DNA from: Chromera velia
Taxonomy: Eukaryota; Sar; Chromeraceae
NCBI GenBank assembly: GCA_018398765.1
Contig: JAHBMJ010000641.1
Coordinates: 1-43,119, forward strand
DNA: 43,119 nt
Reading direction: 5' to 3'
Of the stretch, positions 11,454 to 21,576 are shown one piece after another. The notes beneath the pieces are model-generated. The model saw nothing but the letters and a program-made list of their open reading frames with translations. It made no database searches and was not told where the DNA came from. Numbering within the stretch: position 1 is the stretch's first letter; every line of letters starts with the position of its first letter. The position numbers and the translations under genes are program-made.

Positions 11454-11685
11454 AAGTTGAAATCTGTTGAGGCCTTGGTTTCTAAACCATTTTCAAACCT
11501 GGCCTAGCGAATGCACTTTAAACCAATCATAACCTACCCTAACCTAGCCTAACTTCAACTAGTTCACCCTTTTTCAGTGTTTTTTAAGGTTTTCAGGTGA
11601 TTTGAATTTCAAAAAATGTTTTAAAGCTAAAAGAAAAAAGAGTTTTTAATACAAAAACTTTGTTTGAACCTAGGGTATACTCATA

Positions 11686-11701
11686 ATGTGTCAGACCCTA
11701 G
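11686..11701 (-). repeat. Right terminal inverted repeat of the P-like transposon
   Basis: Read on the minus strand it starts CTAGGGTCTGACACAT. An inner CTAGGGTAT at 11670-11678 faces it, so the right end could also fold as a hairpin. The second target copy, CAGACTGG, follows at 11702-11709. Confidence 0.85.
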
Positions 11702-12585
11702 CAGACTGGCCTGCATTGCGTGAGGTGCTACGATGCAGGTATAAGGAGAAACATGAGAGGAGGAAGGCGAAAAAACAGGTGTTGTCCCTCAGATACACAG
11801 GGACGGTCGACGACTACAACAAAGAATTCTCCCTTCTTGCGTTGAAGATCACAAATACGAGTGAGGAGGATCTCGTAGAGGACTATATTGAGGGTTTACC
11901 GCCTAAGATTATGTATGAGACTGACAGGATGGAACCAGCAACATTAGACGAAGCAATGGAGAAGGCGTTGGACAGCGAAATCTGGCTCAAGCAGGCCAGT
12001 TCGTGCTCTCGAAGCCGTTGGTCGCGAGGGCTCCCGTCTGATCCGAGTCCGGTGATTGATCCCACAGGACCGGCTCCCATGGAATTTTGTGGGGTTGGGG
12101 TGCAACCTTCGAGAAGACTTCCACCCCGACACCCATTGATTCTACAGACGGTGTGGGAGAGCAGGGGAAGACTGGATCGGTGTCTTCTATATGGAGAGAA
12201 CACCCACATGATGGCCGCATGTAGGAATGGACCTCAACTTCCTCCACACATGCGGACCATTCAAACGACGTCTCAATCCAGATCTCCGTGGCCGCCCAGG
12301 GCATCTCCAGGATTTGCCCTTTTCGTCCCAGGTTTTGGGGCGACGCCTGGGTGCCCCTGGCCACCTCCTCCTTACCCATCCTTTCCCTTCCCATATCCCA
12401 TCAATCAAGTTACTGAACCTACAGGGGGGAGAGGGAGGTTTGGACAGAGAGGTGACAGACCAAGTTCACCCATGTTACCTGGAAGAGGCTTTGGCTTCGG
12501 TGACAGAAGACGTGCATGGTCTTCCTCTTTTGGCGGGTCGCCTTAACCTCAGCCGAGTAGACATCAACCAGCGTGCAAGGCTGGA

Positions 12586-15500
12586 TTGAGACGGGTAGCT
12601 GGGGTGAGGACGATCAGAGGCCGAAACGAAAATGACGAGACCGTGGTCGAACCCGACTTGACGGTACGTTATGAAGTTGAGGAAGATAAAAGGCAGAGAA
12701 CAGATAAAAAATTGAGTGAGGAAGAGGATGATGGGGATGATTCGTTTGAGACTGGTTTTGTCTATCACGGTACTGTCGCAGGTGCTCCAGTCAGAGTTTT
12801 GTATGACATTGGAGCTGATGATATTTTCATTGATAGCAAGTTTGCACACCTACGTCAGTTGTATATTTGCAGGTTTGGAACCCCGATGAGATGTAGGGTG
12901 GCCGTGAAGGAGCCCAGAGGACGAGAGGTCAGTGAGTATGCACCTTCTGTTCCCCTTCATATTCAGGGGTATCGAGAGACAGTCGGTGCATTGGTGCATT
13001 GCTGGCTGACCTGGACGACTATGATGTCATCTTGGGAAGAAAATGGAGTGATGTCCACCAACCAGAACTTGGTCATTGGTCTCGTTCTCTTCGTTTCTTT
13101 TTTAACGGCCAGGAAGTCATTATTCGGGGGGGTGCATGTGAAGAGAACCGACCTTGCCCTCCTGTCCTTTCTTCTACGTAGGCCAAACGAGCAATTCGAA
13201 AAGGTGCTGTCTGCCACATCGTGAGAATGGAAACGGCAGACTGGCCTGCAGGAGAAAGGGAATAGGAGTGCTTCGTATATGCAACTGAAGTGAATGAGGG
13301 AAAAGGAAAGGGGAGAATGAATGATGGAGGGAACGTGGGTTCTGATTTTCTCTCTTCTGACTTTCTTTCTTCTCTTCCGTCTGATTATCCTGCTCGGTTG
13401 GCCCCTGATTTATCGGACGTGCGTGCTTTTCTCTCTCGATCAGATGCGGATGTTCCTCAGGATGTGAAAGGAATTGTGGCAGATCATGCGTCTCTTTTTC
13501 CCGATCGTCTCTCTCATCTGCCACCGTCAAGAAGACCTCATTTGGATTTCAAAATCGAACTTGAGCCCGGTCATTCACCTCCTGCCCGTTCGCCTTATCG
13601 GCTGTCAGTGGGAGAGACAGATGAGCTGAGGAGACAGATAGATACATACCTCGAACAAGGATTCATCCGACCGTCTGCTTCTCCTTATGCTGTGCCTGTT
13701 CTTTTTGTATAAAAGAAAGATGGCTCGATGAGAATGTGTTGTGACTACACTGGCTTGAATCGCATCACTATCAAAGATAAGCATTCTCTCCCTCACCTGC
13801 AAGAGTTGATTGATCGATTGCATGGGGCCCGGTTCTTCACGACACTGGACCTCAGGCAGTATTATCACCAAATGAGGGTCAGAGAAGAAGACATCCTAAA
13901 GACAGCTTTCACTACACGCTATGGTTCTTTTGAGTGGCTGGTTATTTCTTTTAGGTTGACAAACGCGCCTCCTGCAGCGATGAGGTTGATTCAATTTGCT
14001 CTTCGCTCTTGTCTTGACCGTTTTGTTTCAGTTTTTCTCGATGACATTCTAATTTATTTACGTACAAGAGAAGAGCACAAGAGACACATCAGAATTGTTT
14101 TACGTTTGTTGAGTGAAAATAAATTGTATGCAAAATTGTCGAAATGCCATTTCATGCAGACTGAGGTGACATTTCTCGGGCTGAAGATCTCCAGGACCGG
14201 AGTGCGGCCCGAGCAGAGCAAGACAGACCAAGTCAGTAAGTGGCCTACTCCCAAGAACAGAAATGAAGTGCTTTCGTTTTTGGGGTTTGCAAATTGGGTG
14301 AAATGGTTTGTCCCCCGCTTCAGTGAGAAAGCAGGCCCTTTGTATACATTGCTGAAGGGAAACAAATCATTTGAGTGGGGGAAGAAAGAGGAAGAAAGCT
14401 TTGAAACAGTAAAACAAGCAGTAAAGAATACTGTCGAACTCTACATTCCTGACCCTGCGCGTCCCTTCAAAATTTTTGTGGATGCGTGCGAATCGACAGA
14501 AACGCTCGCTGCCGCGCTCATGCAGAAAGATCCTAAGATCGGCTGGCTCCGTCCGTGTGCATTCGTATCACGTAGAATGATACAGGCAGAGCTCAAGTAT
14601 CTGATCAGAGATAAAGAATTTCTTTCCTGTGTGTTTGCGGTCAAATCGTGGAGGCCATACGTTAGTTACACAACTAAGGTATGGTCAGATCATGAGTCTC
14701 TTAAATATGTGAATGTGTTCGCTGACCGCACCTTAATGTCTCCACGTATGTGCAGAATCTGATTTGTCAGCATGTTTGACGAGATCGGGATCACTCCAAG
14801 GTACGTGCCCGGTGCTCGGAATCACGTGGCAGATGCGCTGAGCAGGTGCCCTGGGGTAAACGCTGAGAAAGAAGAAAAAGATAAAGAAAGAAAAGAATTA
14901 TGTCAATTGTTGCAAATGGAATCAAGAGTGCAACCGGATGAGGAATTACTGGAAAGGATAAGGAAAGGATATGAAGAAGAGAAATTCTAGATGGAGGTGA
15001 AGGAAGTGCTTGAAGCAAGGCTCCAAATTGAAGACCCTGACAAAGACCCTGAGAAAGAAGTGCCTGGTCCTCAACATTTGCGGCTGATTCTTCCGAGGTT
15101 TCAGATAGAAGACGAACTGCTCTATTTCAATGACAGACTGGCCGTCCCGACAGAGAGACTACAAAGAAACCTCATCTATGAACATCATGATACGGCCGCA
15201 GGGGGGCATTTGGGGGTAGAGAAAACATATTTAAAATTGGCAAGGAGTTTCTATTGGCCACATATATACGCATTGGTTGTTCAGTACGTCAGAAAGTGTG
15301 ATGCCTGTCAAAGAGCAAAGAGGCCGACTGAGAAGCAGTATGGATTGCTCCAACCTCTGTCTATTCCTGAATTTTCTTTTTAGTCTATTTCTCTTGATTT
15401 TGTATTTAGACTCCCGAGGATGGTGTTTAAAGGAGAAGAGGTAGATGGAATCCTCTCTGTGGTTGATCGCCTCTCCAAAACTCCTTTCTTTGCTGCAGTC

Positions 15501-16577
15501 TCACAAGAGATTACAGCAGAAAGGACAGCCGAGGTGGTCTTTGAGAGGATTGTCTGCGAGCACGAGATGCCCCAATCAGTGGTCAGTGACCGTGATCCTC
15601 GTTTTCTCTCTGCATTTTGGAAGGAACTCGCTCGGCTGTGGGGCATAAAATTGAATATGAGCACAAGAAGATACCCACAGTCAGATGAACAGACAGAGAG
15701 AGACAACCAAACCATCGAACAGATGTTGCGTTGTTTCATGAACGAGCATCAAACGGATTGGCCGAAGTGGTTGTGTTCTTGTCAGTTTGTATATCGTGAT
15801 TCGGTATATCCAGCCACAGGCATGTCTCCTTTTCGTTTTCTGTATGGACGTGACCCGATTCGCCTGCCTTCTGTCTCTGTACGTTCTAAGTCATTCTGTC
15901 CGCCAGCAGCAGACTTTGCAGATCGCAGAGAGGCAGAAATTATGAGAGCAAAGGAGAGACTTGAGCAAGCAAGAGAACGAATAGCTCGATAAGTAGATCC
16001 ACACAGACAAGAGGTTTCATTTGCTCCAGGGGATTTTTTGCTTGTACGCAATGCATATTTTAAGGGAAGCAGGAAGCCAAGCGGGAAGCTTAAGCCTGTA
16101 TTTTATGGACCATTCGAGGTAGAGAGAAAGGTAGGGAGCAACGCATATGAGCTCATATTCTCTACAGGAATGAAGGGTCACAATGTGATTAATGTATCAT
16201 ACCTGAAGAAGTATGAGAGAAAGAAGGATGATCCTCTGTCTACTGTTCGGTTGCCTGCATCAGAAGAGATTGAGTATGAAGTAAAAGAAATTCGCGACCA
16301 TAGAAAGATAGACAAACAGGCGTACTACCTGGTGTGGTGGGAAGGAGAAAGTAAAGAGAATGCATCATGGGAGCCTGCTGTCAACCTGACACATGTAAAG
16401 GAGGTATTGCATACCTTCAAAGAAAAGAAGAGACAGCAGGAGAAAGAGAAGCAAGCAACGGACAGGTGTAGGTGGCAATTAAGAAGTAGAGAGGTGAAAT
16501 CAGTATGGGCAGAACTAAGAGGTTTATGGAGTAGAATGCGTATGTATGAGTTTTGGGAAGATGAAATTCCCTGGTAA
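12586..16577 (+). pseudogene. gypsy pol: protease, reverse transcriptase, RNase H, integrase, chromodomain
   Basis: The protease motif is VLYDIGADDIFID (12805-12843), where the usual D-S/T-G is D-I-G. An 8-bp tandem duplication at 12986-13001 shifts the frame; the new frame reads ADLDDYDVILGRKW. Reverse transcriptase (about 13540-14200) has FFTTLDLRQYY and SVFLDDILIY, so the active site is FLDD. RNase H is about 14440-14760 (KIFVDACEST, WSDHESLKY). Integrase has the zinc finger (EHHDTAAGGHLG, CDACQRAKR), then SDRDPRFLSAFW and YPQSDEQTERDNQ. A chromodomain (YYLVWWEGESKENASWEP) lies near 16320-16380. In-frame stops are TAG 13179, TAG 13263, TAA 13710, TGA 14760, TAG 14988, TAG 15381 and TAA 15990; the terminal TAA is at 16575. 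Confidence 0.93.
12986..13001 (+). repeat. 8-bp tandem duplication causing a frameshift in pol
   Basis: GTGCATTG occurs twice in tandem (12986-12993, 12994-13001). With one copy the frame passes directly from the protease region into DLDDYDVILG. The duplication alone explains the shift. Confidence 0.85.
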
Positions 16578-16794
16578 GTGATTCGAGGAAGAAAACAAAT
16601 CTATCTTACATTATGCATAGATGCAGGGTGGCAGTGTGGGTGTCAGACTCTGCATTCCGACTTGCTTCGTTCATTTATGGTTCGATGAAGTGTGCGGATG
16701 CATGTTATCAATCAATACCACAGGGTCGATTAGTTATGGATATGTGCAGGCACTGGAACCGAGTGTGGACGTCGGTTTTGAAGCAGCGGGCAGG

Positions 16795-17090
16795 TGTAGG
16801 CCGGCTATGAGCGGCGAGTACGCGACGGGCGAGCGGAGTGGCGGAGCCGCGAGGCCGGCGGCGCCGCGGCGATGCGCGCGCGGACTTCAATAAGTGTGGC
16901 TTGGCACAGGACTGAATAAAGTAATATCAATCTGCATGCATTCAAATTAGCTAACGATCGCTAACGATCGTTTGACTGGCTTGATCGAAGGAACAATGTA
17001 TGAACCTCTCTAGGTCAAACTCTTATAGTCTGTGAACTCTGAATGCACATCATTAGCATTGAGAGTTCTAAGCCCCGTATTCTGCTTACA
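16795..17090 (+). repeat. 3' LTR of the gypsy element
   Basis: Direct repeat of 5055-5350, same length, TG...CA ends. A purine-rich stretch with two C (GAAGCAGCGGGCAGG) lies just before it and may be the polypurine tract. It carries its own AATAAA. Confidence 0.93.
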
Positions 17091-18254
17091 AACATAAAAA
17101 GACTTCCTCTTTCTTGTGTCTTTGTTCTGTTTGATCCATCTGTATCTGTATTATCATCTGTATCAATACAATTAATAATACAGATCCTAGGATCGACCGG
17201 CATGCATCACTTGACTTAGTGACTGTCTTGCACCTTGCATACTGCCAGTTGCAACTATGATGATGTATATGTCTTATATGTAGTAAGAGTTTGAGTTGAT
17301 TAAATTGGAGTAGATCAAGGTTAGATTCAAACAAATTCAAAGAGATCTATGATATACATGATTTCAACCTTTCCATACAGTTTTGTGCGATTTTTGAAAT
17401 TATAGTACGATTTTTAAAGCAAGGTGAAACGGCGATTTTTTTCCTTTCATATTAAATAATGATGATTGAGGGTTTTTTTATGCATGCCGCGTCCCCATAT
17501 ATGAGAGGCGGATCTAACCTAGTTTGTCGATTTGTTCCATCCTACGACTACCAGCGACGAAAATAGGCGTGACTTTGATCACCCTGATACAGCTGATCAA
17601 TCGCGGCCTCACAACAGGTTGGACAATCAAAAGAGAGAGAAAAGAGACAGAGGGGATACAAGGCAGAACCTTTGAAACCCTTCAGTTCTTTCATTAAAAA
17701 AAGGCTACCCTTTTAATCAGAAAGACTTTAGTTGTGCAAAGGTGCATCCCGCACGTCTTCCATCCCTTCAAAGAACTCCTGCTTTAAACACCCCATCAAA
17801 ACTCTTTCTTTAAACTCAGTTCCCAAAACTTTTCCGATTCATTTGCTTGCACTTTTACCCATCTCTCTTCTGTCTTCTCGCATTGCCAAAGAAATTCTTT
17901 CAGTTTGCGCCCTCCTGGTAATAATATTTCCTTCCAACATAGAGTGGCTATTATAGCCGGGGGGGGCGGACCCCCCTTTTCCATCGGGCGGGCCTGCGCT
18001 ATAATTTTTCAGGGCCCGCCTGCATGACACAGCCGCGGACCTAGCTGACACAGCCGCGGACCTAGGCTAGCATACGAGAGCTCGTCAGGTGAGCAGAAAG
18101 GCCGCCGCCGGGGTTCGTTTGCAGCGTTTGATTTGTACCCTCAGATTGGACGGGCGTGTGCTCAAATCATCATACGAAGACTTGAAGACTTTCTGCTGTC
18201 TTCACTTTGTCTCGTGCAGTTCCTCTTTGGATCGAAGCACTCGATCTGTCAGAC
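17091..18254. other. Intergenic DNA right of the nest, with a 21-bp tandem duplication
   Basis: No gene is recognised. The first part (17091 onward) may be the 5' leader or LTR of the copia element displaced by the gypsy insertion; this rests on position only. At 17960-18066 there is GC-rich DNA with runs of G and C and a 21-bp unit repeated at 18025-18045 and 18046-18066 (TGACACAGCCGCGGACCTAG). An earlier 5' exon of the transporter may lie near 18133-18220, where a possible acceptor (GTGCAG, 18215-18220) is seen. Confidence 0.5.
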
Positions 18255-20877
18255 ATGCCAGTTGGAGGCGATTCGCAGACGGCGGGGGTTCTCGCAGGAC
18301 GAGATGAGGACATGGAAGGAGAGGTTTCCATGGAGGCCAATGGGTCCTCGTGGCTCCAGTCCAGGGGAAGGGATCTCTCCAGGGAAGAGACTCGCGGGGA
18401 GNNNNNNNNNNNNNNNNNNGGGGGGGGGGGGGGGTCCTGTGTGAGTATGCAGAAAGAGACGGCAAGGGAGTGAGTTTGAAGAAAGAGGATGAGCTGTCTG
18501 TTCGTGCTAAGCCCTCCAGCTGGAGTGGATTCAAGAATTTCCTCAAACATTTGGGCCCAGGGATCATCTTTGCCGGTAAGTGGGCTAGTCGAGGAGAGTG
18601 AGCTGCATGCGGGGCCTCGACCTGCTCTCTCTTAAGTGATATGAAGCCTTCTTTCTCAGCCGCGGCGGTTCTCCATATCTTTCCTTGCCAACCGAAACCA
18701 TCGGCTCTTTCTCAGTGCGCGTTCTGGAACACCTGACTTTGCTTCAGGTCGTGCTACACCTCTCCTTCCTTGTTTGCCGCTCTGTTGTGCCCTGCTCGCT
18801 GTGTTGTCACATGTGTGGGGCAATACAGCCACACAAACACTGTGTTCACGCATTTCGCCTTACAGGCGTCTCTACTTGGACAAGCCGCATCCTTCAAAGC
18901 CGAAAGATAGAGGCATGCATTGTACGAAACATACACACGAACACGCCTACTGACACAAGCACAAACATACGTACACATACATAGATAGATGCATACATAC
19001 TCACGCACACACACGCAGGTGTCTCCATCGGGACGAGCCACATTGTGCAGAGTACAAAGGCGGGTGCTGATTTCGGATTTTGGGCCGCGATTCCGATTCT
19101 GATCGCCTCGGCAGCCAAGTTTCCGTTCTACGAGATCGCCACCCGATATGCAGCCGGAACAGGGGAGTCTCTTCTTGTAGGGTATAAAAAGAGGGGTGTG
19201 TGGGTGCTTGCGGTGTTCCTAGTATTCTGCTTGTTCAGTGCCATCACCACGACCGCCACTCTGTCTCTGGTGACAGCAGGCATGGGCTCTCTTTTATTCA
19301 AAGTACCGCAGAGTTTCAAAATCCTCTGGTTGGCCGGGTTGGTCGGTGTGGTGAACGGTTTGATTCTTTTAATTGGAAAATACCATTTCCTGGACATGGC
19401 AATGAAGGTCGTCAGTGTCGTTTTTGTCGTCTCAACCATGGCCGCATTCTTTGCGGCTGTGTCGGTCGGCCCGCAACACCCTGAGCCCAACATGTCTGTG
19501 TCTGATTTCCTGTCGGGTGCTGGATTGACCCAACTGATTACTCTGATGGGTTGGATGCCGACAGCTCTCGATGTCTCTGTGTGGATTTCTGAGTGGCAGT
19601 TGGAGAAGGAGAGGAGACTTCAGAAAATGAAATGTGGAGAGGAGAGGTCGGGGGGCAAGGGGGGGACGAAAAGACTTAGAGTCAAGAGCCGAATGAGTGA
19701 GGGCGGGGCGGATGACGGGGGCTCCCGTAGAGAAGGAAGAAGGGTAGCTGCAATGCCTATGAAGAGACTTGTCAGTGAGCTGTCAGTGCCAGAGGGACAG
19801 AAAGAGGGCGAGGGGGCTGCAGGAGTTGTTGCACGCGACCCAGACAGTCATGTTGACATTGAAGCTGCACACGAGCCTCCTTCTCCTTCCGGTGAAGGAA
19901 AGAAGATTGAAGAACAAAACGGAAGAGGGAAAAGGGTCACAGCTGAGGGAGAACAAAGAACGGAAGATCCCCACAAGGTTCATCAGATGGACCCTGCCTC
20001 TGTCTCGGTCTCGTCTCCTCCCACCGCTCTCCAACGCCTTCACTCTGGAAGTGGAAATGAGAATGGAAATTCGGTTTGCGCTGAGCAGGAGGAACGAAAA
20101 GGTGGGGGTGAGGGTGAGGTAGGTCAGCAGACTCTTCCGGGAAGTCTGCGTCAGTCTTTCCTGTCTTCTGCTTCTGCAGTGGATGGTGAGGAGGTGGAGA
20201 AGGGCGGGGATGAAGAATTGGAAAAGGAAATTTCAGTGCCTAGTCAAGGGGAGCGGGAGGGAAAGGGAGTGCTTCTGTCTGGGTACAGGGACATGCTTCT
20301 AGACTTTCGCATTGGTTACATTCTGACAACCGTCCTTGCGATTGTGTTTCTTACCCTTGGCAGACTTGCCTTCTTCGGCCGGTCGGGTGAACCCTTGAAT
20401 AAAGGTGCGGTCGGGTTCGCATCCCAGTTTGTGAAAGTGTACACAGACCTCCTCGGACATTGGTGTCATTATGCAATCCTTGTGGCGGCTTTTTCTGCCA
20501 TGTGGAGCTCTGCCATTGGTGCGTTAGATGGGTATGTCCGGACAGTGGCGGGGGCAGTGAAGGTTCTTGGTGGTCCCAGAATTCTGTCTTCTTTTGCCTT
20601 CTGGCTTGTGTATGCAGTTGGAGGCTCATTCCTCCTCTTGTGGGGTGTCGGGCCACGGCTGCATTTTGTTGTTGCGTTAACGACAGGCAAATCGTTTTGT
20701 GCGGGGTTCGCCGTGGCAATCGTGAATCTTCTTTGTCTAAAGAGCTCTGAAGTATCGCCTGAGGTCCGCTACGGGAGGGTAATGGAAGTGTTGTGCTGGG
20801 TTGCAATTGCTGTGCTTGCTGGACTCACTGGTCTGTTTCTCGTGAACGTGGCCATGAGTTTGTCTCAGTCTGCGTGA
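18255..20877 (+). CDS. NRAMP-related metal ion transporter
   Basis: Exon 1 ends at 18575 (FLKHLGPGIIFAG, donor GTAAGT) and exon 2 is 19019-20877. The splice joins in phase 1 to GVSIGTSHIVQSTKAGADFG and gives 618 codons to TGA. The GPGI start, the helices and a GWMPTALDVSVWISEW helix match the NRAMP superfamily. The classical metal-site motifs DPGN (helix 1) and MPH (helix 6) are absent, so the substrate is uncertain; it resembles a divergent bacterial-type NRAMP-like group. A hydrophilic loop of about 230 residues (about 19590-20280), rich in Glu, Lys and Ser, sits between helix 6 and the helices starting at GYILTTVLAIVFL; this is much longer than usual. The start at 18255 is a guess: an assembly gap lies in exon 1 and the frames on its two sides disagree. 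Confidence 0.75.
18402..18434. other. Assembly gap and poly-G run
   Basis: Eighteen N (18402-18419) are followed by fifteen G (18420-18434). The gap lies within transporter exon 1. The frame before the gap (MPVGGDSQTAG) and after it (GVSLKKEDELSVRAKPSSW) disagree by 2 nt, so the gap size is not exact. Confidence 0.95.
18576..19018 (+). other. Intron of the NRAMP-related gene
   Basis: It starts GTAAGT and ends CACGCAG, 443 bp. It contains CA-rich repeats (ACACACGAACACG-like) near the acceptor. The flanking protein GIIFAG/GVSIGTS is continuous in the family. Confidence 0.85.
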
Positions 20878-21576
20878 ATTGAATTGCTGACGGGCTTCAC
20901 TTGATCACGTCTGGCACCACGTCTCTAGCACCACGTGCGCCTGCATGGATGCATGTACTGCTTAAGAGCAGCGCAGTAGTAAAGATTTTTAGTAATCCCG
21001 TGCACACTGTGCGTTGACCCCCCCTCCCTTCTCCTCTTTTAATATTTACTTTTGGTTACAATTTTGAAGCTCAGATATAGCTAAACTCCGACGCTATACT
21101 ACTAGCTTGTTCTAGAGCTTGTTAGAGATATGGGGCTGTTTATATAGCTCTAGTAAGTTATAGCTAGCCTAAGCTAGGTTTGATTGATTGATTGATTGAT
21201 TTATAACGATGTAGATAACGGTCATAAATTAGATTAGAAACCAAATCTTGGAGCATTTTCTAAAAATTATATCCACAACTACGTCCAAAATTGTAGCTTA
21301 GTTGCTTCAACAAGCCTAGATAAACCGTTGTAGCATGACTAAAAATATTATCAAATTAAAAATGTGATTCATTCTAGGTCCGGAATCTAGGATTTATTTC
21401 AATTCTTTGTATTAATTCTGACTAAAAATTTTCTTAGTGTTAATCGTGTAATATAAATTGATCAATGAAAAATCTACTAGTAATGAAAAACATATATGAA
21501 AGAAAATTTTATAAGTTCAAAGTTTGAAGTTTTCACGTTTTTTTTTTTAATTGCAAAACGTTGTAGTGCAGTGGCA
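20878..21576. other. AT-rich intergenic DNA
   Basis: Between convergent genes. It has a (TTGA)n run near 21179-21201 and several TAGCTA-rich short inverted motifs at 21070-21180. No gene is seen. Confidence 0.6.

Larger units (their letters stand above)
5874..11701. mobile_element. P-superfamily (P element/THAP9-like) DNA transposon
   Basis: The 5,828-bp insert is flanked by CAGACTGG at 5866-5873 and 11702-11709, an 8-bp target duplication as made by P and hAT elements. Its ends are inverted: CTAGGGTATGACACTT on the left and CTAGGGTCTGACACAT on the right strand-complemented, with 2 mismatches in 16. Sub-terminal inverted repeats of AAACCTGTC type lie at about 6121-6155 and 11416-11453. The transposase (minus strand) matches the P-element family, not hAT. 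A divergent ORF lies on the plus strand. The terminal inverted repeats are short for a P element. Confidence 0.88.
5424..12585 (+). pseudogene. gypsy gag, split by the P-like transposon
   Basis: Gag starts at the ATG at 5424. It reads through an in-frame TAG (5625-5627) and reaches GMGFADW, where the transposon interrupts it at 5873. It resumes in the same frame after the target duplication with PALREVLRCRYKEKHE. The resumed part has the typical gag alpha-helical region (VDDYNKEFSLLALKI, DYIEGLPPKI). A zinc knuckle at 12181-12222 reads C-LL-Y-GENT-H-MMAA-C: the second Cys of CCHC is Tyr (TAT). A TAA at 12544-12546 lies between gag and the protease region in the same frame. Removing the transposon and one target copy rejoins gag exactly. 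Confidence 0.88.
5055..17090 (+). mobile_element. Ty3/gypsy chromovirus-type LTR retrotransposon, interrupted by a DNA transposon
   Basis: Two 296-bp LTRs bound the element. Both start TGTAGG and end CTTACA. Flanking bases are AATAT on the left and AACAT on the right, consistent with a 5-bp target duplication carrying one transition. A primer-binding site follows the left LTR. Internal order is gag, protease, reverse transcriptase, RNase H, integrase, chromodomain, which is the Ty3/gypsy chromovirus order. Gag is split by the P-like element at 5874-11701; without it the element is about 6.2 kb, normal for the group. It sits in the 5' part of the copia element, so it inserted after that one. 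Confidence 0.92.

Noticed and set aside
5874-11701. hAT assignment for the large transposon, based on the 8-bp duplication
   Set aside because: The transposase has P/THAP9 motifs (FALHVLHWGGGRVYDFL, QDPLHLLLKICNTL) and no hAT dimerisation motif.
1484-16577. Stop-codon reassignment (UAA/UAG as Gln) as explanation for the many in-frame stops
   Set aside because: The actin-like gene ends properly at TAG and the gypsy pol at TAA. The elements also carry frameshifts and lost catalytic residues, so decay is simpler.
17732-18051. Short frames on both strands at 17732-18051 as a LINE fragment
   Set aside because: No reverse transcriptase or endonuclease motif could be found.
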